This document shows positions 27,305-36,731 of a DNA stretch of 64,000 bases, piece after piece (within the stretch, counting starts at the first letter, position 1; every line of letters begins with the position of its first letter). The DNA is from Pleomorphomonas sp. (lineage in GTDB: Bacteria; Pseudomonadota; Alphaproteobacteria; Rhizobiales; Pleomorphomonadaceae), in assembly GCA_029976075.1 (NCBI GenBank), contig JARKNW010000177.1:41665-105664 (forward strand), written 5' to 3'. The notes under the pieces are model-generated. The model worked only from the letters and a program-made list of their open reading frames with translations. It did not search any database and was not told the DNA's origin. The position numbers and the translations under genes were made by a program.

Positions 27305-28176
27305 TGGTCGCTATTTCATCGCCCGTTCGTTGTTTCGTAACGGCCCAGTTCCAGACGCTTCCTGCTTTCCACCGGTCCCTGCGCCGTGATCGGCGTCTTT
27401 TGCCGGTCCTGCTGGCATCGCGGGCTGTGCCACTACGCCTTTTGGACTGGTTGTCGGTTTAGCCCGGTTTCGCTACAAAAGCCATGTCGTAGATCAACTA
27501 CACTGCGGTGGAGTGTACGCATCACTACGATATTTCTTTTTGCGCAAGATTATATGCAACCAGAAGTTATCTTGACGCTGGTCGCACTTCCGTTCTGGAT
27601 ATGGTCCCCGCCTATCTCGCCTTGATGTTGCCTGCTCGAGGTCTCACCTCGAGAGCTCCATCAAGTCCAGCCTCAAACTCCCAGCTCTTGGCTTGCCATG
27701 ACACGCTGTCTTCCTCCCACGCGCCACGGTCGCCCTGGAAACGGCTTGCTGAAATCGTTCCGTTTCAAGCAAGACCTTTCACCATAGGTCTTGGCACAGC
27801 TAAGCCTTTTGTGCAAGCACTGCAGTGCTACGAAAGGTCAATCGAACGTTAGCAACGGTGATGTTCATCCGCCGGAACTGGCTGGCGAAAGCCGGCAAAC
27901 CGAGTCCTGCCTGTAAAAATATGCTGGAATCAAGCTCTTTCCCGGATGCTGCCGATTTCCAGGCATCCCTCAGGTGACTGGTGGGTGACGTTCTTTTCGG
28001 CATTGATGATCCAACAAAAAGCAGCCCCGCATCGGCCGGCTGCTTGCCCGGCCTGCCGGCGCCCTGATATTTCATTTGAAGCTCGCGTAAGTCGCGTGGA
28101 ATCGGCCAATCGCCGGACGAGAAGGCTCTTGGTTTCACGGGCGAACACGGAATGCGTATCCAGCCGACGGGGTGCC
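27305..28176. other. 870-bp gene-free region of lower GC
   Basis: No supported protein gene. Landmarks: a TACACT-N7-AGTGTA palindrome (27499-27517); an inverted repeat CTTGCTGAAA ... TTTCAAGCAAG near 27739-27763; and a minus-strand terminator (28013-28045) that has no gene of its own. The 5' part must carry the kinase promoter (minus) and the 3' part the ThrE promoter (plus). Base composition suggests decayed or acquired DNA, or regulatory RNA. Confidence 0.55.
28013..28045 (-). terminator. Orphan minus-strand terminator
   Basis: Read on the minus strand: AAGCAGCC, an 11-base loop, GGCTGCTT, then a T5 run. An 8-bp GC-rich stem with a proper T-tract is a good intrinsic terminator, yet no minus-strand gene is visible between it and the divergent gene that starts at 28177. 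It could end a small RNA made from the 28046-28200 region. Confidence 0.6.
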
Positions 28177-28974
28177 ATGGAAACTCAGCAAGACCCGGTC
28201 ATCGTTCGTCACCGCGAGCTTGAGCGGATCGCCAACATGGCCCTTCGGGCGGGCCGGATCATGATGGAAAGCGGCGCGTCGGTGTCCGTGGTCCATAACG
28301 GCGTCGGCATGATCGCCCGTGGCTTTGGCGTGGAAGATGTGGGCATGCGCTCGGGCTATGCTTCGCTGGAGATTACTGTCCACGCCGGCGGCAACACGAT
28401 TACCCGCATGATGCAGGTTGGGCGACTCGGGGTGAATCACCGCCTCGATCAGGCCATTCGCCGGCTTGCCGTGCGTGTCTCGCAGGGCGGCATGGATGTC
28501 GACGAGGTGGAAGCCGAGATCGGCCGGCTCGTCCAGGAAACGCCGCGCCATCCGGCCTGGGTGGTGGCGGTGGCCGTCGGCATTGCCTGTGCCTCGTTCG
28601 GTCGGCTTCTTGGTATCGATTGGCCGGCATTCGGCGCCGTGCTGGTGGCTGGAACGGTGGGGCAGTACGTGCGTCACCAGTTGCTGCATCATGGCGTCAA
28701 CGTGTTCATCGTCGCAGGCCTCATCGCCTTTCTAGCGGCGACGCTGGGGGGCATTGGTTCGACGTTGATGAAGAGCGACACGGTCAGTCTGGCCATGATG
28801 GCGTCCATTCTGCTGCTCGTACCCGGAGTTCCCTCCACCAACGCCCAGACAGACATCATGGACGGCTTTCCGACCATGGGCAGTGCCAGGGCCGTCTGGG
28901 TACTGATGATCATGGTGTTCGCCTCTGTCGGAGTCTGGTTCGCGGAAGCCTTGCTTGGCCTGAGGAGCCTCTGA
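28177..28974 (+). CDS. ThrE/YjjP-family exporter, large subunit
   Basis: A 265-residue protein of the threonine/serine exporter superfamily (DUF1212). The N-terminal soluble part (residues about 1-120) has the motif MESGASVSVV and the hydrophobic C-terminal half has about five membrane segments, including ASILLLVPGVPSTNAQTD. Split ThrE systems (YjjP-YjjB) export small acids or amino acids such as succinate, serine or threonine. ATG 28177 is chosen by homology; the open frame further upstream looks non-coding. The TGA overlaps the next start (TGATG). Confidence 0.86.
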   Translation: METQQDPVIVRHRELERIANMALRAGRIMMESGASVSVVHNGVGMIARGFGVEDVGMRSGYASLEITVHAGGNTITRMMQVGRLGVNHRLDQAIRRLAVRVSQGGMDVDEVEAEIGRLVQETPRHPAWVVAVAVGIACASFGRLLGIDWPAFGAVLVAGTVGQYVRHQLLHHGVNVFIVAGLIAFLAATLGGIGSTLMKSDTVSLAMMASILLLVPGVPSTNAQTDIMDGFPTMGSARAVWVLMIMVFASVGVWFAEALLGLRSL

Positions 28975-29441
28975 TGCTCGACCTTCTGCCGCACCTTCTG
29001 CATCAGGCGCTGTTCGGAGCGTTCGCCGCCGCCGGTTTTGGTGTGCTGTTCAACTTCGGCTTCAGGTCGTTGCCCTGGTGCGCGGCCGCCGGGGCCCTGG
29101 CTCTCGCGGTGCGTACGGTTGGACAGGATCTCGCCTGGAGCTTGGAGGGCGCTTCGTTTGCCGCCGCAATCGTTACGAGTTGCTCGGTGTCGCTGCTTCG
29201 AAAGCAGCTCGGTCCGGCCTGCAACGCTGTGGCGCTCGCCGGCTGCATTCCGATGGTGCCCGGCGCCTTCTTCGGGCAGGCGCTTCTGGGATTTCTCTCG
29301 GTTACCGCGCCAAACCTTATCGACGCGGAGGCAACGCTGATTCTCGCCGTGCAATCGCTGCTCCGGGTAATCTTCACTCTGGGAGCGATCGGCGCCGGCC
29401 TGCTCATCCCGGCGCACCTCCTCAGGAACCAGGATTTCTGA
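28974..29441 (+). CDS. ThrE/YjjB-family exporter, small subunit
   Basis: A 155-residue hydrophobic protein with about four to five membrane segments and the YjjB-type motif GCIPMVPGAFFGQALLGFLS, matching the C-terminal half of ThrE (DUF3815). GAGGAG at 28962-28967 supports ATG 28974, which overlaps the previous stop by one base. With the upstream gene it makes a two-part exporter; substrate not determined. Confidence 0.86.
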   Translation: MLDLLPHLLHQALFGAFAAAGFGVLFNFGFRSLPWCAAAGALALAVRTVGQDLAWSLEGASFAAAIVTSCSVSLLRKQLGPACNAVALAGCIPMVPGAFFGQALLGFLSVTAPNLIDAEATLILAVQSLLRVIFTLGAIGAGLLIPAHLLRNQDF

Positions 29442-29568
29442 ACGTCCGGATAACCAGAAAGACGTCGGTACGCTGGACAAACCTCCATGCGAGCCGGTAA
29501 AGCCTTGCCGTTCAAGCAAAGCCGCTTACCCGCGTTGTCTGCGGGAGTGAGCGAGAAAAGGACCGATC

Positions 29569-31539
29569 ATGATCCACGTGACTTTCCCCGACGGCTCGCA
29601 GCGCGAATACGCTCCGGGGACGACCGGCGCCGAGATCGCCGCCCAAATTTCCAAATCGCTGTCGAAGAAGGCCGTCGCCATGGCACTCGATGGCGTGCTC
29701 TCCGACCTCAACGACCCCATCGTCACCGATGCCAAGCTCGAAATCGTGACACGCGACGACCCGCGCGCTCTCGAGCTCATTCGCCACGACGCGGCGCATG
29801 TGATGGCCGAAGCGGTGCAGGAGCTGTTCCCCGGCACGCAGGTGACCATCGGCCCGGTGATCGAAAACGGCTTCTATTACGATTTCTTCCGTCCGGAAGG
29901 GCCGTTCACCACAGACGATCTGCCGAAAATCGAGGCGAAGATGCGGGAGATCATCGCCCGCGACAAGCCGTTCACCAAGCAGGTGTGGAGCCGCGACGAG
30001 GCCAAGGACTGGTTCGCCAAGAAGGGCGAGGCCTTCAAGGTCGAGCTGGTCGACGCCATCCCTGCCGATCAGAAGATCAAGATGTACGCGCAGGGCGACT
30101 GGATGGACCTCTGCCGCGGCCCGCACATGACTTCGACGGGCAAGATTGGTTCGGCTTTCAAGCTGATGAAGGTGGCCGGTGCCTACTGGCGCGGCGATTC
30201 CGACCGCGACATGCTGACCCGCATCTACGCCACCGCCTGGCACACCGAGGAGGACCTCAAGGCCGACCTCACCATGCTGGAAGAGGCCGAGAAGCGCGAC
30301 CACCGCCGCCTCGGCCGCGAGATGGATCTGTTCCATTTCCAGGAAGAGGGTCCGGGCGTCGTCTTCTGGCACCAGAAGGGCTGGGCCATGTTCCAGGAGC
30401 TGACCGCCTACATGCGGCGGCGGCTCAAGGGCGATTACCAGGAGGTCAACGCTCCGCAGGTGCTCGACAAGGTGCTGTGGGAGACTTCCGGCCACTGGGG
30501 CTGGTACAAGGAGAACATGTTCGCCGTTCAGTCGGCCGGCGACGAGGCTGAGGACAAGCGCATCTTCGCGCTGAAGCCGATGAACTGCCCCGGCCATATC
30601 CAGATCTTCAAGCATGGCCTCAAGAGCTATCGAGACCTGCCGATGCGCCTTGCCGAGTTCGGCGCGGTTCACCGCTATGAGCCGTCGGGCGCCATGCATG
30701 GGCTGATGCGGGTGCGCGGCTTCACGCAGGACGATGCGCACATCTTCTGCACCGAGGCCGACATGGCTGCCGAGTGCCTGAAGATCAACGAGCTGATCCT
30801 GTCGGTCTACGAGGACTTCGGCTTCAACGAAATCACGGTGAAGCTGTCGACCCGGCCGGAGAAGCGCGTCGGTTCGGATGAGCTCTGGGATCATGCCGAG
30901 GAGGTGATGACCCGTGTGCTCGGCGAAATCGCCGAGAAGTCGGGTGGCCGCATCAAGACCGGCATCAACCCGGGCGAGGGCGCCTTCTACGGTCCGAAGT
31001 TCGAATACACCTTGCGTGACGCCATCGGCCGCGAGTGGCAGTGTGGCACCACGCAAGTGGACTTCAACCTGCCGGATCGCTTCGGTGCGTTCTATGTCGA
31101 TGCCGACGGCGGCAAGAAGACACCGGTGATGATCCATCGCGCCATCTGCGGCTCGATGGAGCGTTTTCTTGGCATCCTGATCGAGAACTTCGCGGGTCAT
31201 TTCCCGCTGTGGTTCGCCCCGGCACAGGTGATGGTCACAACCATCACCTCGGAAGCTGACGATTATGCCAAGGAGGTCTACCAGAAGCTCCTGAAGGCTG
31301 GCGTCCGCGCCGACATCGACCTGCGCAACGAGAAGATCAACTACAAGGTCCGCGAGCACTCGCTGGCCAAGATCCCGATGATCTTCGTCTGCGGCCGCAA
31401 GGAGGCCGAGGAGAAGTCGGTCAACGTCCGCACTCTCGGCTCCCAGCATCCGAAGTCGATGTCGCTCGACGAGGCGCTTTCGATGGTCAAGGCGGAGATC
31501 GTGCCGCCGGACGTCAAGCGGGCGCTCCTCGAAGACTGA
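29569..31539 (+). CDS. thrS: Threonyl-tRNA synthetase
   Basis: A 656-residue class II synthetase with the full set of domains: TGS (residues about 1-62), the editing/SAD domain with the HDAAHVMAEA motif, the catalytic core (motif 2 with VHRYEPSGAMHGLMRVRGF; NCPGHI zinc Cys nearby), and the anticodon domain at the C-terminus. It charges tRNA-Thr and clears Ser-tRNA-Thr. Three ORFs of the window (thrE pair and thrS) share a strand, but a 127-bp gap precedes thrS and no T-box is seen. Confidence 0.97.
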   Translation: MIHVTFPDGSQREYAPGTTGAEIAAQISKSLSKKAVAMALDGVLSDLNDPIVTDAKLEIVTRDDPRALELIRHDAAHVMAEAVQELFPGTQVTIGPVIENGFYYDFFRPEGPFTTDDLPKIEAKMREIIARDKPFTKQVWSRDEAKDWFAKKGEAFKVELVDAIPADQKIKMYAQGDWMDLCRGPHMTSTGKIGSAFKLMKVAGAYWRGDSDRDMLTRIYATAWHTEEDLKADLTMLEEAEKRDHRRLGREMDLFHFQEEGPGVVFWHQKGWAMFQELTAYMRRRLKGDYQEVNAPQVLDKVLWETSGHWGWYKENMFAVQSAGDEAEDKRIFALKPMNCPGHIQIFKHGLKSYRDLPMRLAEFGAVHRYEPSGAMHGLMRVRGFTQDDAHIFCTEADMAAECLKINELILSVYEDFGFNEITVKLSTRPEKRVGSDELWDHAEEVMTRVLGEIAEKSGGRIKTGINPGEGAFYGPKFEYTLRDAIGREWQCGTTQVDFNLPDRFGAFYVDADGGKKTPVMIHRAICGSMERFLGILIENFAGHFPLWFAPAQVMVTTITSEADDYAKEVYQKLLKAGVRADIDLRNEKINYKVREHSLAKIPMIFVCGRKEAEEKSVNVRTLGSQHPKSMSLDEALSMVKAEIVPPDVKRALLED

Positions 31540-31566
31540 GCGGCGTTTCGCCTCATCAACAATGCG

Positions 31567-31597
31567 AAAGGCCCGGAGCGATCCGGGCCTTTTTTGC
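31567..31597 (+). terminator. thrS terminator
   Basis: An 11-bp stem (AAAGGCCCGGA 31567-31577 with 31582-31592, loop GCGA) followed by TTTTT. It lies 28 bases after the thrS stop. Confidence 0.93.
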
Positions 31598-31676
31598 TTC
31601 CAGCCGACGCTTGGATGTCCGGTGGTGGGCTTTCATGTGGGGGGCGTCAGCCCGGCACAAGCTCCAGCGGTTAATC

Positions 31677-33686
31677 CTAGACCGCGACTCGCTGCAGGAA
31701 CTCCTCGATCGCCTCCTCGAGATCGCGGGTCTGGCTCAACACAAGTGCAGCCGCCTTCTCGACGTGATGGGCGGTATCGGATGTCTTGCCGATTGCTTCG
31801 ACCACATGACCGACACTCTCCGATACGGTGAGCGTGTTGCCGGAGGCGTTGTTGACGTTTCTGCTGATCTCGTTGGTGGAGGCTTCCTGCTGCTCTACGG
31901 CCGAGGCAATCCCGAGCGTGGCCCGGTTGACGTCTTCCATGGTCGCAGCGATGGCGCGGATCGATTCCACGGCTTCGGCCGTCGAGGTCTGCATCTCGGA
32001 TATCTGGGCGGCGATCTGTTCCGTGGCGCGCGAAGTCTGGTCGGAAAGCCCCTTCACCTCCGCAGCGACAACGGCAAAGCCCTTTCCGGCCTCGCCGGCA
32101 CGTGCGGCTTCGATGGTTGCATTGAGGGCCAGAAGATTGGTCTGTTCGGCGATGGAACGGATCAGGGTGACCACCTGTCCGACGCGGCTGGCCGCATCGG
32201 CAAGGCCGGCTACCTGTTCGTTGGTCCGACGGGCTCCCTCGGTTGCACTGCCGATGATGGTTGTGGTGCGGCCAACGTGGCTCACTACCTCGCTGATCGA
32301 TGAGGCAAGCTCCTCGGCGGCACCGGCCACCACCGTCACCTTTTCGGAGGCGCCCTGCGAGGCGGACGACGCACTCTCGGCCTGCGTCCTGGTCTTCCCC
32401 GCCTCGCTGAGCAACTCGCCGGCGGCGCCTTGCATGCCGGCCATGGTCTCGGTCACGGCCCGGGTCAGCTCGCCGGCAACCGAACGAAAATCTCTTACCG
32501 CCGCTTCGAAGGCCTGCTGGCGATGAAGCCTCTGTTCCGCGTCGGCGCTCTGTTCCATCTCCAGGCGAGACTTCTCGGTCTGGTTCGCCTGGAAGACGGC
32601 CAGCGTGCGAGCCATGGCGCCGATCTCGTCTGCCCGGTCGGTATCTGCGACAACGGCCTCTTCGCCGCGTGACAGCACGTCCATCGTGGAGCGAATGCGA
32701 CCGAGCGGGCCGGTAATCGATCGACTGATCTGCCAGCTGATCAGACTTCCGGCGAGGAGGGTCAGCGGCACAATCGCGTAAATGAGGCGGAGTGCGAACT
32801 CGGTACCGTTGACGAAGGCCTGCGTCGCGGTTGCCTTGAGATCGGAAGCGGCCTGCTTGATCGCGCTGGTCAGCGGTTCGGCGAGATCGAAGGACAGAGA
32901 CGTCTGGTCCGCAACCTTCACCCAGGAAGCGTAGAGCTGAACAAAGGACGAAAAAGCGGACGAGTAGGCGGTGAGTTTCGCCTTCAAGGCGTCCTTCACC
33001 TCCGGGGCGAGCTGTGTCTTGTCGAGTTCGCGCGTGAAGCGTCCAGTGGCGGCATCGAAGGCGCCGGAGCTTAGCTCGTCGTGACGCAGCATGAACTCGG
33101 CGCGCGCCTGGTTGAGTTGGGCGAAAGCCTGGATCACCCGCACCGTGTCGGGATTCTGGCCGCTTTTCGAGGCCTTGTTGATGTCGGTCCGAAGCGCCTG
33201 AAAGGCGGTTTCCATGTCACCGCGAATGCCGCTGTCATCGCCGAAGCCGAGCTTTGTCTGTCCGGCTTTGAGTTCCGTGAACTGCCCGGCAATCTTGTCG
33301 AGCAACCCGGCGAGTTGGCCGGCTTCGGCCGTTGCGGCACCGACGGCTGCCGCCGCCGTCCCGAGCCGCTCGATCGTGCCATGCGTCTCGTTGATCAGGC
33401 CGTCTATCTCCTTGGCGCGATCCGCCGTCGGAGCGACCATGAACAGCCGCTCCTTGGCCGCGAGCTTGTTGGCAAGGCTCTGTGTCTGCTCGGATAGCAG
33501 CGACAGGTCGGCGGCGGCCGACGATGTGTCCTCGAGGGAGCGCATCGATATGACCGCATACCCACCGGTGCCGGAGACCAAGGCCAGGCCTGCCAGCCAG
33601 ACGAGGGAGAGAGAGGCGACCTTGAGGCGAATGGACAGCCCACTTCGAGAGCGACGCGAGCCAGTCGACCTGGAACGAAACAACAT
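31677..33686 (-). CDS. Methyl-accepting chemotaxis protein
   Basis: A 669-residue receptor. Membrane segments are at about 24-45 and 301-319; the periplasmic part between is long and all-helical, resembling PilJ/HBM-type sensors. A HAMP domain follows (ISRSITGPLGRIRSTMD), and the signalling hairpin tip is EQTNLLALNATIEAARAGEA near residue 515. Start ATG 33686 is chosen because an Arg-rich tail and the first helix follow directly; a longer frame extends upstream without support. No CheR/CheB pentapeptide tether is seen at the C-terminus. Ligand unknown. Confidence 0.93.
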   Translation of the reverse strand: MLFRSRSTGSRRSRSGLSIRLKVASLSLVWLAGLALVSGTGGYAVISMRSLEDTSSAAADLSLLSEQTQSLANKLAAKERLFMVAPTADRAKEIDGLINETHGTIERLGTAAAAVGAATAEAGQLAGLLDKIAGQFTELKAGQTKLGFGDDSGIRGDMETAFQALRTDINKASKSGQNPDTVRVIQAFAQLNQARAEFMLRHDELSSGAFDAATGRFTRELDKTQLAPEVKDALKAKLTAYSSAFSSFVQLYASWVKVADQTSLSFDLAEPLTSAIKQAASDLKATATQAFVNGTEFALRLIYAIVPLTLLAGSLISWQISRSITGPLGRIRSTMDVLSRGEEAVVADTDRADEIGAMARTLAVFQANQTEKSRLEMEQSADAEQRLHRQQAFEAAVRDFRSVAGELTRAVTETMAGMQGAAGELLSEAGKTRTQAESASSASQGASEKVTVVAGAAEELASSISEVVSHVGRTTTIIGSATEGARRTNEQVAGLADAASRVGQVVTLIRSIAEQTNLLALNATIEAARAGEAGKGFAVVAAEVKGLSDQTSRATEQIAAQISEMQTSTAEAVESIRAIAATMEDVNRATLGIASAVEQQEASTNEISRNVNNASGNTLTVSESVGHVVEAIGKTSDTAHHVEKAAALVLSQTRDLEEAIEEFLQRVAV

Positions 33687-34138
33687 GCCGAATCCCCTGC
33701 TTGTTTTCGTCGCAGTAGACTTTTGGTTGATTAACGCCAAGCTAATCTGGTCGTCTAAGTTGAAATGTACTGCGACTGGGCTTTGTTTTCGGTTAAAATG
33801 GCCGGACTGCTCAAAAATAGGTCTTGTAAGTGATTTAAATATTGGCATTTACCGCAGGGGCTTGGCGCCGATAAATCCCGTTTCGCATTTAGAAGCTTAT
33901 TTTCTACGCAATATGTGGAGGAGACGAGCAAGTTTAACGTGATTAGTTTTGGGGCTTCACCTGCGATTCCAATTTCTCAGGTATCATTACGTGCGATGAT
34001 CACAGCTTCGCTGAGCGGCGGGGCGAACGGGTGTGTGCTCGTTCGGCGCCAACCTGAGCAACCGCGTCAAAAAAAGCGCGACCTCGGCGGCGGGACTCTG
34101 TAAACCTGACGGTCCACATTTCATCGGACCGCTTCGCA
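33687..34138. other. 452-bp divergent promoter region
   Basis: A moderately AT-rich region between the chemotaxis receptor (minus) and the molybdopterin oxidoreductase (plus). No gene is supported. I looked for an FNR-type TTGAT-N4-ATCAA box for the oxidoreductase and did not find a clear one. Confidence 0.5.
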
Positions 34139-36226
34139 ATGAATGTTACGCTTCGTCCCGGCTTTTCTCATTCCGCCTGCCCGCATGACTGTCCGTCGAC
34201 GTGCGCGCTCGATGTCGAGGTGAAGCCGGACGGTCGTATCGGACGGCTCCGCGGTTCGCCGGACAACAGCTATACGGCCGGCGTCATTTGCGCCAAGGTC
34301 GGTCGCTACGCCGAGCGACTTTACCATAGCGACCGCCTTCTGAGACCGCTTCTCAACGTCGGGGCCAAGGGCGAGGGACGGTTCCAGGAGATCTCCTGGG
34401 AAGAAGCGCTCGATCGCGTCGCCGATGCCTTTCTCAAGGCTGAGCGTGAGTTCGGTGCCGAGAGCATCTGGCCCTACAAATATGCCGGGACCATGGGCTT
34501 GGTGCAGCGCGACAGCATCGAGCGACTGAGACACGCCAAGAAGTATTCCCGCAGCTATGAAACGATCTGCGTGACGCCGGCCTGGACGGGCTGGATTGCC
34601 GGGACGGGGCTGCTGGCCGGTCCGGACCCTCGGGAGATGGCGGTCTCCGATTGCATCGTGATCTGGGGGACCAACGCCGTCACGACGCAGGTCAACGTGA
34701 TGACGCATGCCGTCCGCGCCCGCAAGAACCGCGGGGCAAAGATCGTGGCGGTCGACGTCTATGAGACTGAAACCGTGAGGCAGGCCGATCTCGGCCTTGT
34801 GCTGAGGCCCGGCTCGGACGCCGCGCTCGCCTGCGCGGTCATGCACATTGCCTTCCGCGATGGCTATGCCGACCGTTCCTACATGGCGAAGTACGCCGAC
34901 GCGCCGGCGGAACTCGAAGCCCACCTCAAATCGAGAACGCCGGAGTGGGCCGCTGCCATAACGGGCCTGTCGGTTGCCGAGATCGAGGCGTTCGGCAAGT
35001 TGGTCGGAACGACGCCGCGCACATTTTTCCGTCTCGGCTACGGATTCACTCGATCGCGCAACGGTGTCGTATCCATGCATGCGGCGCAGTCGATTGCCAC
35101 CGTACTCGGCCTTTGGCAGCGCGAGGGGGCGGGAGCCTTCCACAATAACGGGGCTCTCTACCGTCTCGACAAGACCATGATCGAGGGAAGCGAGATGGAA
35201 GACGACAGCGTTCGCCATCTCGATCACTCCCGTGTCGGTCCCGTGCTGGTCGGTGAATCGGAGGCTCTCAAGGGTGGCGCGCCAGTCAAGGCGATGATCA
35301 TCCAGAATTGCAACCCGATGACGGTGACGCCCGAGCAGAAGAAAGTGCGGCGCGGTTTCCTGCGTGACGATCTCTTCGTCTGCGTGCACGAGCAGTTCAT
35401 GACCGACACGGCGAAGGTAGCCGATATCGTGCTGCCGGCCACCATGTTCCTCGAGCATGACGATATTTACAAGGCAGGCGGGCAGCAGAGCATCCTGTTC
35501 GGGCCCAAGCTCGTCGAGCCGCCGGAAGGGCCGCGGGAGAACATCTACGTCATCAACGAGCTGGCCAGGCGGCTCGGCGCGGAACATGTCGGCTTTCAGA
35601 TGACGGCACGCGAGCACGTCGACTGGATGCTGCAGCATTCCGGGCTGGGCACGCTCGCCCATCTCGAGGAGAAGCGTTTCATCGACGTGCAGCCCGATTT
35701 CGAGACCGCGCATTACGTGAAAGGTTTTGCCTATCCGGACGGCAAGTTCCGCTTCAAGCCGGACTGGGTCAATGTGAAGGCGTCCAATATCGGACCGATG
35801 GGGCCGTGGCGCGATATGCCGTCTCTGCCGGATTACTGGCCTGTGGTGGAGGAGGCAGACGAGACGCATCCCTTCCGTCTGGTCACCGCTCCCGCTCGCA
35901 ACTTTCTCAACAGCTCGTTTGGCGAGACGCCGACCTCCGTGGCGAGGGAGGGGCGCCCGACCCTGAAAGTGCGGCGCGATGAGGCTGGTCGGCTTGGGAT
36001 CGCGGACGGGGATGCGGTGGTGATCGGCAATCATCGCGGCAGCGTCGAGCTCAATGCCGAACTGTTCGACGGCTTGCAGCCCGGTGTGGTGGTGGCGGAA
36101 GGCATCTGGGCCAACCGTGCGCACCGGAACGGCGCCGGCATCAACACGCTCACCGGCTCCGACGAAATTGCTCCCTTCGGCGGTGCCGCTTTCCACGACA
36201 CGAAGGTTTGGCTCAGAAAATTGTGA
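34139..36226 (+). CDS. Standalone molybdopterin oxidoreductase (DMSO reductase family)
   Basis: A 695-residue enzyme with an N-terminal [4Fe-4S] motif (ACPHDCPSTC, then GVICAK), the molybdopterin domain (GTNAVTTQVNVMTH; QNCNPM; VLPATMFLEHDD) and a C-terminal dinucleotide-binding domain (FLNSSFGETP ... GDAVVIGNHRG). No twin-arginine signal is present, so it is cytoplasmic. Related proteins are annotated as formate dehydrogenase-like or simply molybdopterin oxidoreductases. No electron-transfer subunit or cofactor gene is adjacent, so substrate and partner remain unknown. Confidence 0.9.
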   Translation: MNVTLRPGFSHSACPHDCPSTCALDVEVKPDGRIGRLRGSPDNSYTAGVICAKVGRYAERLYHSDRLLRPLLNVGAKGEGRFQEISWEEALDRVADAFLKAEREFGAESIWPYKYAGTMGLVQRDSIERLRHAKKYSRSYETICVTPAWTGWIAGTGLLAGPDPREMAVSDCIVIWGTNAVTTQVNVMTHAVRARKNRGAKIVAVDVYETETVRQADLGLVLRPGSDAALACAVMHIAFRDGYADRSYMAKYADAPAELEAHLKSRTPEWAAAITGLSVAEIEAFGKLVGTTPRTFFRLGYGFTRSRNGVVSMHAAQSIATVLGLWQREGAGAFHNNGALYRLDKTMIEGSEMEDDSVRHLDHSRVGPVLVGESEALKGGAPVKAMIIQNCNPMTVTPEQKKVRRGFLRDDLFVCVHEQFMTDTAKVADIVLPATMFLEHDDIYKAGGQQSILFGPKLVEPPEGPRENIYVINELARRLGAEHVGFQMTAREHVDWMLQHSGLGTLAHLEEKRFIDVQPDFETAHYVKGFAYPDGKFRFKPDWVNVKASNIGPMGPWRDMPSLPDYWPVVEEADETHPFRLVTAPARNFLNSSFGETPTSVAREGRPTLKVRRDEAGRLGIADGDAVVIGNHRGSVELNAELFDGLQPGVVVAEGIWANRAHRNGAGINTLTGSDEIAPFGGAAFHDTKVWLRKL

Positions 36227-36365
36227 CCAATGTGCAAGGGTATGGCCCGAAATCGTAGGGGCTGCCATATGCCGGTTGCGGGAGCCGGCGAGCTTGCCCT
36301 AAGTAACCGCCGGTTTGCTGGCCACGCGGCGTGGCCCGGCGATTCTTTCTCAGAATGAGGCCATG

Positions 36366-36677
36366 ATGCGGGTCATTTCCGGTACGGTTGCCGCCGTCGC
36401 GTTGACGGTGGGCGTGGTGGGGGCGTTGCCGGCAAGCGCCGACACGATTTCCCGCGACACCCTGGCGCGCAAGTTCCTCGATTATTGCGTCAACACGCAG
36501 TATCGGGTCGAAGGCATCGACCGGAACTCCATGATCGACCGTTGTCGCAAGGCGTCGGGCGAGGCGATGGCCCAGTTCGAAGGCAACAGTTTTGACGCGC
36601 CGTCGCGTTCGAAGTTCACCAGCGAGCAGGACAAGGCGATCCGCGCCGCTGTCGCCGCTGCTTTCGCCAAGAAGTAA
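36366..36677 (+). CDS. Small exported protein of unknown function
   Basis: About 103 residues. A clear signal peptide (MRVISGTVAAVALTVGVV, cleavage after ASA) is followed by an 80-residue helical domain with two Cys (FLDYCVNTQ and IDRCRKASG) that may form a disulfide. GAGG at 36357-36360 supports ATG 36366 (36363 is also possible). No family was recognised. It lies 140 bp after the molybdopterin enzyme. Confidence 0.7.
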   Translation: MRVISGTVAAVALTVGVVGALPASADTISRDTLARKFLDYCVNTQYRVEGIDRNSMIDRCRKASGEAMAQFEGNSFDAPSRSKFTSEQDKAIRAAVAAAFAKK

Positions 36678-36702
36678 CCGCCCCGCCGGGGATGGCAAGC
36701 GT

Positions 36703-36724
36703 CTCGCCGGCTCTGACCGGCGAG
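36703..36724. terminator. Hairpin between convergent genes, no U-tract
   Basis: A perfect 8-bp stem (CTCGCCGG / CCGGCGAG) with a six-base loop lies between the exported-protein gene and marC-like gene, which converge. No T-run on either side, so terminator strength is doubtful. Confidence 0.45.
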
Positions 36725-36731
36725 CGCGCGC

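Noticed and set aside
34121..36268. 715-codon minus-strand ORF opposite the molybdopterin enzyme
   Set aside because: Antisense of a recognised enzyme; no ribosome-binding site or family motif.
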